This document shows, one piece after another, positions 51,482 through 60,900 of a DNA stretch of 64,000 bases. The stretch covers positions 1 to 64,000 of the forward strand of contig JAZKFT010000044.1 of NCBI GenBank assembly GCA_040386335.1. Reading direction: 5' to 3'. The DNA is from JAZKFT01 sp040386335. Lineage in GTDB: Bacteria > Bacteroidota > Bacteroidia > Chitinophagales > Chitinophagaceae. Numbering within the stretch: the first letter of the stretch is position 1; every line of letters starts with the position of its first letter. Both the position numbers and the translations under genes were made by a program. A model generated the notes under the pieces. It worked only from the letters and a program-made list of their open reading frames with translations. It searched no databases and was not told the DNA's origin.

Positions 51482-51501
51482 TGACCATTGACCTAATGAC
51501 T
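51482..51501. repeat. second copy of the 20-bp intergenic repeat
   Basis: TGACCATTGACCTAATGACT is the exact reverse complement of 13101-13120. It overlaps the stop codon of the DUF420 gene (51493). Confidence 0.75.
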
Positions 51502-52083
51502 ATAATACGGACTTATCATCCAATAAACAATCGGCCCGGTAACCGCCACATAAAACCAGATAGGCCAGGTAATACGGGCCAGTTTTTTATGGGTATTAAA
51601 TTCAGCAATCAAAGCCCGGTAGGCGGTAAATAAAATAAATGGCAGGATTATGGCAGCCAATACGATATGCGTACCGAGAATAAAATAATACACCATCCGC
51701 CCGGGTCCGGCAACAGCCAGTTTTTCAGCATCGCTTAAAATTCCATCGAGGTTGGTGTCCCCAAATTTGGTATCGCCGGCAAGCAGGTGATGAGAGATAT
51801 AAGAAACCAGGAACATCACTGACAAAATGATCGCCACCAGCATGAATTTTTTGTGCAACAGGTAATTTTTCTGTTTTACAGCCACCAATGCTGCGATTAA
51901 TAATGCGGCCACCGCCGAATTAAGCCCCGCATTTATTTTGGCAAAAATGTGCACATCAAAGCCGAGGTCCACATCAAGTTTGATACGGCTTAACAATACC
52001 ACGACTGCAAATACAATAAAAGAAACCGTGTATATCAGCAGCCGCGCCGTCTTATCATTTTTCTTTAAACTGGGTGAAAGCAT
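51493..52083 (-). CDS. DUF420 membrane protein (cytochrome oxidase associated)
   Basis: 196 residues and five membrane helices. DUF420/YozB-CtaM-like features: KINAGLNSAVAALLIAALVA, LHKKFMLVAIILSVMFLVSY, ISHHLLAGDTKFGD and FILGTHIVLAAIILPFILFT with conserved His in helices 3 and 4. Members lie beside SCO1 and cytochrome oxidase genes and help oxidase maturation. SCO1 is directly upstream here, which supports that role. Confidence 0.85.
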   Translation of the reverse strand: MLSPSLKKNDKTARLLIYTVSFIVFAVVVLLSRIKLDVDLGFDVHIFAKINAGLNSAVAALLIAALVAVKQKNYLLHKKFMLVAIILSVMFLVSYISHHLLAGDTKFGDTNLDGILSDAEKLAVAGPGRMVYYFILGTHIVLAAIILPFILFTAYRALIAEFNTHKKLARITWPIWFYVAVTGPIVYWMISPYYSH

Positions 52084-52130
52084 ATTATTCTTAATGGATA
52101 ATTTAATAATGGATAATGGATAATTTTTGC

Positions 52131-52186
52131 CAACTGCCTAACTGCCAACTGCCAACTGTCTGACTGCCTAACTGCCAACTGTCTTC
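52131..52186. repeat. heptamer tandem repeat (AACTGCC)n
   Basis: About eight degenerate copies of AACTGCC/AACTGTC/GACTGCC lie between the SCO1 stop and the DUF420 start. The preceding ATAATGGATAAT words (52090-52125) form a second short repeat. Such word-like repeats are scattered through this genome's intergenic regions. Confidence 0.8.
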
Positions 52187-52977
52187 CTGCTTCTGTTTAG
52201 GAAAAACATCCCCACAAAAACAATTACCGGTACCAAAATCAGCAGCCAGATAATGGGCAGGTACTCTTTGAATAACGAAGGTTTGTTCTTGTCTTTTTCC
52301 ATGGTGAGTTTACCAATATCATCGGCCAGGTTGCTCAATTCCACGCTGTCGAGGCCATTGTAGTAGCCACGCACCACATGATTTTTATCAAGCAGTATTA
52401 TTTTTTCCGAATGGATAAAATTACTGTCTACCAGGCCGCCATCCGATGCGGGGATCCGGAATTCGTGGAGCATCAGGTCGTATATCTCTTTTTTAGAGCC
52501 GGTGAGCATGCTCCAGTTGTCGCCATTTACGGCAAAACGGTCGCCAAATTTTTTCAGATCATTCACCGAATCCCTATCCGGATCAATGCTCAGCGAAATA
52601 AACGACACGGACGAGGTATCTGTAAATTTCTTTCGCTTCGGCTCTTCGTAACTCTTTTGCAGCTTGCGGATATTGCGGGTAAGTCCGGGGCAAATATTAG
52701 GGCAGCGGGTAAAGAATGCATTCACCACCACGATCTTTCCTTTAAGACTGTCGAAAACGAAAGGCTGGCCAAACTGGTCGGTAAGTGAAAAATTACGTAC
52801 CCTGTGCCAAATAGTATCGGTCGTTATTTTGCCATTTTTTTCAGTGGTGATGATTGAATCGTCGAAATAGCGGCGTGGCATATTTACCGCCCCTTCCCCG
52901 ATATTTTTCATTACAAAATAACAGACCACCGGAATTATCAACGTGATCATCAACCCTGCTACTGCGCCTCTATTCAT
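52168..52977 (-). CDS. SCO1/SenC copper chaperone
   Basis: 269 residues from the ATG at 52977 (MNRGAVAGLMITLIIPVVCY). Membrane helix about 4-22, a thioredoxin-like domain with the copper site FFTRCPNICP (CxxxC) and the distant His in NFIHSEKIILLD, and a C-terminal membrane helix (about 245-263). It delivers copper to the CuA centre of cytochrome c oxidase subunit II in the periplasm. The repeat-filled gap of about 85 bp leads to DUF420. Confidence 0.9.
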   Translation of the reverse strand: MNRGAVAGLMITLIIPVVCYFVMKNIGEGAVNMPRRYFDDSIITTEKNGKITTDTIWHRVRNFSLTDQFGQPFVFDSLKGKIVVVNAFFTRCPNICPGLTRNIRKLQKSYEEPKRKKFTDTSSVSFISLSIDPDRDSVNDLKKFGDRFAVNGDNWSMLTGSKKEIYDLMLHEFRIPASDGGLVDSNFIHSEKIILLDKNHVVRGYYNGLDSVELSNLADDIGKLTMEKDKNKPSLFKEYLPIIWLLILVPVIVFVGMFFLNRSRKTVGS

Positions 52978-53250
52978 GCTTTTTTTATAAGTGGCGCAAA
53001 TGTACAGGGCAATAGGCAATGGGCAATAGAAAGGAGATGAAGTGAATGACGTGCGGGTAAAGAAAGGTTTAAGGTCCAGGGTTCAGGGTTCAGGACATCA
53101 GTATTAGAAAAGGTTTCTAAATCTTGAACCCTTAGCCCTGGACCTTGAACCAGCAGCGGTCGCGGTATGCTTATTGTACACGATCTGGAAAGAATCTGAA
53201 CTTTATTTTATTACGATGGTTGAAATTACCTAATTCAGGACTGAAACTAT

Positions 53251-54288
53251 ATGAAAGATAACCTGGTCACTTTTACCGATAAAGGCCTTTACTGCCCGGC
53301 GGGAAATTTTCACCTCGATCCGTGGCAGCCGGTGGAACACGCTATTATTACCCATGCCCACAGCGATCATGCGCGGGCCGGGCACCGGCATTATCTCAGT
53401 CACCCGCTTACCGCCCGCATCATGGAGGCGAGGTTGGGTCCCAACGATTATCAAACCCTGGAATGGAATACACCCATCACGATCAACAACGTAAAAGTGT
53501 CGCTGCACCCGGCGGGCCATATTCTGGGTTCATCGCAAATACGATTAGAGCAAAATGGAAATGTTTGGGTATTTGGCGGCGATTATAAAACAGAAGACGA
53601 TGGCGTCAGCGGTGCTTTTGAACCGGTTAAATGCCACTGCTTTATCACCGAATCCACATTTGGCCTGCCCATCTACAACTGGAAACCGCAACAGGAAATA
53701 TTTACGGATGTGCAGGAATGGGTATTGAAAAACAAAGCCGCGGGAAAAACTTCGGTGCTTATTGCGTACAGCCTGGGTAAAGCACAACGATTACTTCCCT
53801 GCCTCAGCGCCATAACAGACGCCATCTATGTTCATGGTGCTGTTTGGAATATGCACCAGGCTATTCTCAGCACCGGGATGCAATTACCACCAGTGATTAG
53901 AATAACGCCCGAAACACCCACAGCAACACTAAAAACCAGTGTAGTCATTGCTCCACCCAGTGCCGACGGCACACCCTGGATGAAGCGCATGAACCCCTAC
54001 GCTGTGGGCGTTTGCAGTGGCTGGATGCAGGTTAGAGGCCATGCAAGGCGACGAAACGTAGATGCTGGCTTTGCCTTAAGCGACCATGCAGATTGGAAAG
54101 GTTTGTTACAAGCCATCAAAGCAACAGGTGCTGAAAAGGTTTTTGCTACGCACGGCTTTCAATCGGCGCTTAGCCGGTATTTAAGCGGCGAAGGCATAGA
54201 CGCCGCAGAGGTAAAAACAGAATATGGAAGCGATGAAGAAACTGCAGAAAATATTCCTGCAGCTAACGACGGGATAAACGAGAATTGA
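53251..54288 (+). CDS. ligase-associated DNA exonuclease (metallo-beta-lactamase fold)
   Basis: 345 residues. MBL-fold nuclease of the SNM1/CPSF type that accompanies ATP-dependent ligases: GLYCPAGNFHLDPWQP, the metal motif ITHAHSDHARAGH, LHPAGHILGSSQIR, WVFGGDYKTEDDGV, and late FALSDHADWKGLLQAI and VFATHG motifs. It probably trims DNA ends before ligation. The ligase follows after 22 bp. The pair is on the opposite strand to the cytochrome oxidase genes on both sides. Confidence 0.9.
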   Translation: MKDNLVTFTDKGLYCPAGNFHLDPWQPVEHAIITHAHSDHARAGHRHYLSHPLTARIMEARLGPNDYQTLEWNTPITINNVKVSLHPAGHILGSSQIRLEQNGNVWVFGGDYKTEDDGVSGAFEPVKCHCFITESTFGLPIYNWKPQQEIFTDVQEWVLKNKAAGKTSVLIAYSLGKAQRLLPCLSAITDAIYVHGAVWNMHQAILSTGMQLPPVIRITPETPTATLKTSVVIAPPSADGTPWMKRMNPYAVGVCSGWMQVRGHARRRNVDAGFALSDHADWKGLLQAIKATGAEKVFATHGFQSALSRYLSGEGIDAAEVKTEYGSDEETAENIPAANDGINEN

Positions 54289-54310
54289 TTGATCAAATTA
54301 AACCATTGGC

Positions 54311-55942
54311 ATGGAGCAATTTGCAGAACTGGTACAAGTGTTGGGCACTTCCACTAAAACCAATGACAAGTTAGATGCATTGGTAAAATATTTTAAACTG
54401 GCCAATCCAAAAGACAAGGTTTGGGTGATTGCCATATTCAGCGGACGGCGGCCTAAACGCACCGTGAACTCACGCCTGCTGGCGCAGTGGTGTAATGAGT
54501 TAGCCAAACTGCCCGATTGGCTTTTTGAAGAATGCTACCATACTGTTGGCGACCTGGGTGAAACCATCGCCCTTTTGTTACCGCCCGTCGCAATGGATGA
54601 AAATCGCCAAAAACATACCCTGAGTTTCTATCTCGAAACATTTATTGCGCTAGCCGGCCAGGACGAGCAGATCCGGAAACAATTTATCCTGGATAGCTGG
54701 GCTGAGATGAATACTTCGGAAAGGTTTGTATTCAATAAGTTGATAACCGGCGGCTTCCGCATCGGGGTTTCTCAAAAAATGATGGTGAATGCGCTCGCAA
54801 AAACGGTGGAGCTGGATGCCTCGCTGATCGCTCACCGCATTAGCGGTAACTGGGATCCAGTCACCACCGATTTTGACGAGCTGCTTAACGAAAACAGCGG
54901 CACCATTGATCATTCAAAACCCTACCCTTTTTATCTCGCTTATGCCATAGAGGATAAGCCGGATGCGTTAGGCGACCCGGAGGAATGGCAGGCCGAATGG
55001 AAATGGGATGGTATCCGCGGGCAGATCATCAAACGCAATGGAGAACTCTATGTTTGGAGCCGCGGTGAAGAACTAATGACCGATAAATTTCCTGAGTATG
55101 AAGTGCTGAAAAACAGTTTACCCGACGGCATATGTATTGACGGGGAGATCATCCCGATGCAGGATGGCCGGCCTATGCCATTCAGCATTTTGCAAACAAG
55201 GATCGGGCGTAAGAACATCACCAAAAAGCAACTTACCGAGGCGCCGGTGGGCTTTATTGCTTATGATTTACTGGAGTTAGAAGGTGAAGACATCCGAAAG
55301 AAAACAATGGAACAAAGAAGGCTGTTGCTCGAATCGGTTTTCGTAAATATTTCAAACCCCGCCTTTATTATTTCCCCTGTTATCGCATTCTTCACATGGG
55401 AAGACCTGGCGGAAACAAGGAGGCAATCGAGGGAAATGAACGCCGAGGGGATTATGCTGAAACGCAGATCATCTGCCTACCAGGTAGGCCGCAAAGTGGG
55501 CGACTGGTGGAAATGGAAGATCGATCCGCTGACGATTGATTGTGTGATGATCTACGCCCAAAAAGGTCATGGGCGAAGAAGCAACCTATACACTGATTAT
55601 ACGTTTGCAGTAAAAGATGGTGATAAGCTGGTAAGTTTTACGAAAGCCTACAGCGGCCTTACCGATAAGGAATTTGCCGAGGTAGATAACTTTGTCAAGA
55701 GAAACTCCATAGAGAAATTCGGTCCGGTTCGTACCGTAAAGCCAGAGCTTGTTTTTGAAATCGCCTTTGAAGGTATCGCTGCCAGCAACCGTCATAAAAG
55801 TGGTGTAGCCCTGCGTTTCCCCCGTATGAGCCGCTGGCGCAAAGACAAACCGGTTTCTGAAATAAATACCCTGGACGACCTTAAAAAGCTACTGGAAGTT
55901 TATGGAAATAATGTCAGCACCAACGGACACGAAAGCCAATAG
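54311..55942 (+). CDS. ATP-dependent DNA ligase
   Basis: 543 residues, LigB/eukaryotic-type architecture: N-terminal DNA-binding domain (about 1-200), adenylation domain with the active-site Lys in AEWKWDGIRGQI (about residue 231), the ELYVWSRGEELMTDKFPEY, GICIDGEI and AEGIMLKRRSS motifs, and the OB domain with WWKWKIDPLTIDC. It joins DNA ends using ATP. The usual cluster in other bacteria is exonuclease, ligase, DEXH helicase and phosphoesterase; the last two are missing here. Confidence 0.93.
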   Translation: MEQFAELVQVLGTSTKTNDKLDALVKYFKLANPKDKVWVIAIFSGRRPKRTVNSRLLAQWCNELAKLPDWLFEECYHTVGDLGETIALLLPPVAMDENRQKHTLSFYLETFIALAGQDEQIRKQFILDSWAEMNTSERFVFNKLITGGFRIGVSQKMMVNALAKTVELDASLIAHRISGNWDPVTTDFDELLNENSGTIDHSKPYPFYLAYAIEDKPDALGDPEEWQAEWKWDGIRGQIIKRNGELYVWSRGEELMTDKFPEYEVLKNSLPDGICIDGEIIPMQDGRPMPFSILQTRIGRKNITKKQLTEAPVGFIAYDLLELEGEDIRKKTMEQRRLLLESVFVNISNPAFIISPVIAFFTWEDLAETRRQSREMNAEGIMLKRRSSAYQVGRKVGDWWKWKIDPLTIDCVMIYAQKGHGRRSNLYTDYTFAVKDGDKLVSFTKAYSGLTDKEFAEVDNFVKRNSIEKFGPVRTVKPELVFEIAFEGIAASNRHKSGVALRFPRMSRWRKDKPVSEINTLDDLKKLLEVYGNNVSTNGHESQ

Positions 55943-55962
55943 CGAGCCAACCCCCTATAACG

Positions 55963-55990
55963 ACAAAAGCCACCCGAAAGTGGCTTTTGT
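55963..55990. terminator. hairpin after the ligase gene
   Basis: ACAAAAGCCAC (55963-55973) and GTGGCTTTTGT (55980-55990) form a perfect 11-bp stem with loop CCGAAA. The T-tract is inside the stem, so termination is likely but not typical. Confidence 0.65.
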
Positions 55991-56070
55991 AGGATATTTT
56001 AGATAGCTATAATTTGGCTACACAATTTCAAACCTTGATTCTTGAACCTTGTCGCCTGGACCTTGATAAT

Positions 56071-56502
56071 TTATTTCTCATGCCCCGGCTTTGCCGCAGG
56101 CTTCTCTACTTTCTCAATTTTGCTTTGGTCTTTGGTACTTCCAGCATTGGTGTTACGCATCTCTTTCCAGCTGCCGCCTTCGTATAAAAAAGCGATAATA
56201 AACCAGATGAACAGCATCAGCGGAACCACAATGGTCATGATCATATTCTTGATCTCCTCTCCAAGGTGCATAAACGATGCGGTAATGTAAAATGCCTTGG
56301 CCAGTGACAGGATGATAATGACCCCTTTAATAAGATTCCTGGCAAAACTTGGTTCGTTGAAATAGCCATACATCAAAAGACCCAAACCCAGCTCAATAGC
56401 TGTAATTCCCAATAGTATCCAAAACACTTTCCAGATATGTTTAGTGCTGGTACCTGCCTGTGGTGCAAATGAAATTTCTGATGAAGAAACTGCGTGGCTC
56501 AT
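56071..56502 (-). CDS. cytochrome c oxidase subunit IV family protein
   Basis: 143 residues and three membrane helices (about 28-47, 56-77, 87-109). SYxxHIWKVFWILLGITAIE and LAKAFYITASFMHLGEEIKN are typical of the short prokaryotic subunit IV (COX4_pro). The tail is Lys-rich. It lies 58 bp after subunit III in the same direction. It belongs to the terminal oxidase in the inner membrane. Confidence 0.88.
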   Translation of the reverse strand: MSHAVSSSEISFAPQAGTSTKHIWKVFWILLGITAIELGLGLLMYGYFNEPSFARNLIKGVIIILSLAKAFYITASFMHLGEEIKNMIMTIVVPLMLFIWFIIAFLYEGGSWKEMRNTNAGSTKDQSKIEKVEKPAAKPGHEK

Positions 56503-56559
56503 ATTTAAAGATTCTGAATGATAAAATGTAAAGACGAAAAAACGGTTTAACCCAACCGG

Positions 56560-57348
56560 TTACAATAGATAGAAGCAAAGGAATACAAACACCCAAACAA
56601 GGTCTACAAAGTGCCAATAAAGTCCTGCTTTCTCAATCATTTCATAATGACCGCGTTGCTCAAAATGTCCCAGTTTGGTTTTGATGTACATCACAATATT
56701 GATGACCACCCCGCTGAATACGTGGAAACCGTGGAAACCAGTGATGCCGTAAAAATATCCGCCAAAGGCTTTGGGGCCGGGCAAATACACGTGTTCGCCT
56801 TCAGGTACAGAAAGTCCCAGGGAAGCCAGTTGCTCATGTTCTACAGCCGGACCCCATGGATTTTGTATAGTAGTTTGAGCCCATTGTTCAATGGTATATT
56901 TACCGGTTTCAGCATTTTGCACCAACACACTGTGTTCACCAGTCAGTAAGTGCGTCCACTCCCAGGCCTGGCAAAGGAGGAACAAAATGCCGCCCAAAAT
57001 CGTCCACAACATATAAGTCTCTACCTTTTTCTTCTGCATGTGATGGCCTGCATGTACAGCCAATACCATGGTTACAGAACTCATGATCAGTATAAAGGTC
57101 ATTACGCTCACAAACGCCAGCGGCAGGTTCGCATGACCCATCCCGGGGAACGAACTAAACACATGGTTAGGGTCGGCCCAATAATTGGCACTGAAGCGGA
57201 TGGTGCCGTAACTGATAAGAAAAGCCCCGAAAGTAAAGGCATCACTCATCAAAAAATACCACATCATCAACTTACCATAACTAAGATTGAAAGGGCTTTT
57301 GCCGCCGCTCCACCATTTTGTTCCTGCCGGAATTGCTGTTGTAGACAT
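56560..57348 (-). CDS. cytochrome c oxidase subunit III
   Basis: 262 residues from the ATG at 57348 (MSTTAIPAGTKWWSGGKSPF). Seven membrane helices with the heme-copper oxidase subunit III signature: KLMMWYFLMSDAFTFGAFLI, AWEWTHLLTGEHS, ITGFHGFHVFSGVVINIVMY and YWHFVDLVWVFVF at the end. Subunits I and II are not in the window. SCO1 and DUF420, which usually follow subunit IV, lie beyond the inserted ligase pair. Confidence 0.92.
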   Translation of the reverse strand: MSTTAIPAGTKWWSGGKSPFNLSYGKLMMWYFLMSDAFTFGAFLISYGTIRFSANYWADPNHVFSSFPGMGHANLPLAFVSVMTFILIMSSVTMVLAVHAGHHMQKKKVETYMLWTILGGILFLLCQAWEWTHLLTGEHSVLVQNAETGKYTIEQWAQTTIQNPWGPAVEHEQLASLGLSVPEGEHVYLPGPKAFGGYFYGITGFHGFHVFSGVVINIVMYIKTKLGHFEQRGHYEMIEKAGLYWHFVDLVWVFVFLCFYLL

Positions 57349-57501
57349 ACTTGGGGATACTGTTAAATAGCTGCAAAAATAAGCGGCCAACACCAAAAAG
57401 TCATGGTCTTGTAAAAAAATAAAAAAACGGGTTTTGGACGCAACTTTTTAGCCTGTAGACGAAAAAATAAACGTATTGAAGTAAGATACTCAACCTGTTG
57501 T

Positions 57502-57532
57502 TTGAGTTCGCCCCGCATTTTGTCTACATTCG
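57502..57532 (+). promoter_or_regulatory. promoter of the efflux operon
   Basis: TTG (57502-57504), a 20-nt spacer and TACATTCG (57525-57532, one mismatch). The GTG start of the small secreted protein is only 5 bp further, so the mRNA would be nearly leaderless. Confidence 0.45.
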
Positions 57533-57537
57533 CAACA

Positions 57538-57858
57538 GTGAAATTTCTAACCATCATATTCAGCGTTTACATGCTGGCTCTTTCCTGTTTCCCCTGTGCC
57601 GACGGGAATGAATGTGATGTGACAACAAAAACAAGTATTACGGCAGACAATGATCACAGCCGGCACAGTCATGATACCGAAAGCTGCGCCCCTTTCTGCA
57701 GCTGTTCCTGTTGTGCTACTTCTGTTATTTACCACCAGGTAGCGGTATATAAAATACCAAAAAAAGTTTTTACCCCTACCTATTTCATTTCCCCCGACAC
57801 CAGGTATGCATCCGGCGTCTCCTTTTCTATCTGGCAACCTCCCAAGGTTTCTGTTTAA
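57538..57858 (+). CDS. small secreted Cys/His-rich protein (DUF6660-like)
   Basis: 106 residues from the GTG at 57538, which opens a signal peptide (VKFLTIIFSVYMLALSC). The mature part is rich in metal ligands: FPCADGNEC, DNDHSRHSHDTESC and APFCSCSCC. Proteins of this kind regularly precede CzcA/CusA genes in Bacteroidota and probably bind or sense a heavy metal in the periplasm. It is the first gene of the efflux operon. Confidence 0.75.
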   Translation: MKFLTIIFSVYMLALSCFPCADGNECDVTTKTSITADNDHSRHSHDTESCAPFCSCSCCATSVIYHQVAVYKIPKKVFTPTYFISPDTRYASGVSFSIWQPPKVSV

Positions 57859-57994
57859 TTTTTGTTTGATGACCGGCACTATTTCTTTTCGCGATAAAGA
57901 GGATAATCCTTTTTATCCTGGTTGAGTGCTGTTCATCCGTGGCTTGCTAAAAGCCACAACTAAAATTCAATTGTACACCTTAACCCTTCTTAAA

Positions 57995-60900
57995 GTGTTA
58001 GATAAAATTATCCTGTTCAGTATAAAAAATAAGTTCATCATCGGCTTATTTACCCTGATACTGATCCTGACAGGCATTTACAATGTGACCAAATTGCCCA
58101 TTGATGCCCTGCCCGACATCACCAACAACCAGGTGCAGGTAATTACAACTGCTCCAACACTTGCCGCCCAGGAAGTGGAGCAGTTTATCACCTACCCAAT
58201 CGAACAAACCGTAAAAACCATTCCCCGCATTACAGAACTGCGTTCGTTCAGCCGGTTTGGGCTCAGTGTTATTACGCTGGTATTTGACGAAGACGTGGAC
58301 ATTTATTGGGCCAGGGCCCAGCTGAGCGAAAAACTACGGGATGCTGAGCGGCAAATACCCAAAGGGATAGGCATACCCGAACTGGCACCCATCAGTACCG
58401 GCCTCGGCGAAATATACCAGTATGTCATTTTTGCAAAACCCGGCTTTGAGAATAAATACGACGCCACCAATCTGCGCAGTATACAAGACTGGCTGGTAAG
58501 GCCACAGCTATTGGGTACACCTGGGGTGGCCGAAGTAACTACCCTCGGCGGCAACCTGAAACAGTATGAAATAGCGGTGCAGCCCGACAGGCTCAAAAGC
58601 ATGAACACCACCATCACCGAAATTTTTGAAGCCCTTGAAAAAAACAACGAGAACACAGGGGGAGCTTATATCGATAAGCAGCCTTACGTGTATTTTATAA
58701 GGGCATTGGGTATGGTAAAATCAATACCCGATATAGAAAAAATAGTCGTGAAAACAAATAATGGCATCCCCATACTCATTCGGGATGTCGCCACTGTGCA
58801 GGAAGGGTCGGCGCTGCGTTATGGAGCCGTTACCAAAGATGGCAAGGGTGAAGTTGTGGGTGGTATGGTGTTGATGCTGAAAGGTGAAAACAGTGCCGCC
58901 GTTGTGCAGCGCACCAAAAGCCGGGTGGAGCAAATTCGCAAATCATTGCCTGAAGGGATAGCGGTAGAACCATTTATTGACCGTACGAACCTGGTAAATA
59001 ATGCCATTGGCACGGTAGAAACCAACCTGCTGGAGGGCGCATTGATTGTGATCTTTGTATTGGTTTTACTATTGGGCAATTGGCGGGCTGGTCTTGTAGT
59101 GGCATCTGTCATTCCGCTGGCGCTCTTGTTCGCCGTTTGCATGATGAACCTTTTTGGCGTAAGCGGCAACTTAATGAGCCTTGGTGCTATCGATTTTGGA
59201 TTGATAGTGGACGGGGCTGTAATAATTGTGGAAGCAATTACCCATAGACTGTACCTGAATAAACAAGGCCGGCTTACCGCGGAGCAAATGGACAATGAAG
59301 TATATGTGGCTTCCACCAAAATAAGGAGCAGTGCGGCTTTTGGTGAGATTATCATCTTGATTGTGTACCTGCCCATCCTGGCGCTGGCAGGCACTGAAGG
59401 CAAAATGTTTAAGCCGATGGCGCAAACAGTATCCTTCGCCATTTTGGGCGCATTTATTTTATCGCTTACTTATGTGCCGATGGCTTCGGCGCTGTTTTTA
59501 AACAGGAACATCCGGCACAAACGCAACATTTCTGATAAAATCATAAGCGCTATCAACCGGGTGTACCAGCCTTTTTTGCATGCTGCTTTACGATTGAAAA
59601 CGGTGGTGGTGGCGGTTGCTATCGGGCTTTTTATTGTGGCCTTATTAGTGTTTCGGAACCTGGGAGGTGAGTTTATCCCAACATTGGAAGAGGGAGATTA
59701 TGCTATTAACTTTCGTACCGCACCCGGAAGTTCATTGAACATGGCCATTGAAACGTCTACCAAATTAGAAAAAATTCTCCTGGCTAAATTTCCGGAGGTA
59801 ATAGAAGTAGTGGCCAAAATAGGTAGTGCTGAAATACCTACAGACCCGATGCCCATAGAAACGGGTGATTTGATTGTGATATTAAAGCCTAAAAAAGAAT
59901 GGACTACCACGAGCGATTTTTACAAACTGGCCGATATGATGAAAGCCGAAATGGAGCAGATCCCCGGCCTGGCTTTTGAACTATCCCAGCCTATTCAAAT
60001 GCGTTTTAACGAGCTGATGACTGGGGTGCGTACAGATGTTGCCGTCAAGATTTTTGGAGAAGATCTGGACAAACTTGCCGGCACTGCCAACAAAGCCGTT
60101 GGGCTGATCGGCAATATTGAAGGCGTGGCCGATATCAAAGCCGAGCAGGTTACAGGCATGCCACAGATTACAGTAAAATATAATCCGGATAAACTGGCTC
60201 TCTATGGCTTAAACGTGGGCGACCTGAATAAAGTGGTGCGGACAGGCTTTGCAGGAGAAGCAACCGGCACCGTTTACGAAGGAGAAAAAAGATATGAACT
60301 CGTGGTTCGGCTGGACAAGGACTTCAGGCAGGATATCAGCAATGTAAAAAATATTTTTGTAAGCCTGCCAAGCGGCAACCAGATCCCCCTGGAGCAGGTG
60401 GCCGATGTAAGTTTTGAACAAGGTCCTTCGCAAATTAGCCGGGAGGATGGCCGGAGACGTATTGTAATCGGCCTCAATGTAAGGGGCCGCGATGTTAAAA
60501 GCGTTGTTACCGAGATACAGGCAAAAATAGATGCCGGCCTCAAGCTGCCCGAGGGCTATTATGTAACCTATGGTGGCCAGTTCGAAAACCTGGTGCAGGC
60601 GAACAAACGCTTGTCTGTGGCCGTTCCTGTGGCGTTGGCACTCATATTTGTGCTGCTCTATTTTACATTCGGGAGCATCAAACAATCGCTGTTGATTTTT
60701 ACCGCCATACCGTTATCTGCTATTGGCGGCGTGTTTGCATTGTGGCTTCGGGGTATGCCTTTCAGCATATCAGCTGGCATCGGGTTTATCGCCCTGTTTG
60801 GCGTGGCCGTTCTCAATGGCATTGTGCTTATTGGCTATTTTAACCAGTTAAAAAAAGAAGGTATGGAAAACATCATGGACCGTATAAAAGAAGGAACTAC

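Larger units (their letters stand above)
53122..56066. repeat. 27-bp direct repeats bracketing the exonuclease/ligase pair
   Basis: 53122-53148 and 56040-56066 match in 22 of 27 positions, with identical TCTTGAACC at the left and CCTGGACCTTGA at the right end. Between them lie only the two plus-strand repair genes. The left copy also belongs to a larger inverted repeat (GGTCCAGGGTTCAGG near 53068 with CCCTGGACC near 53136). Confidence 0.6.
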
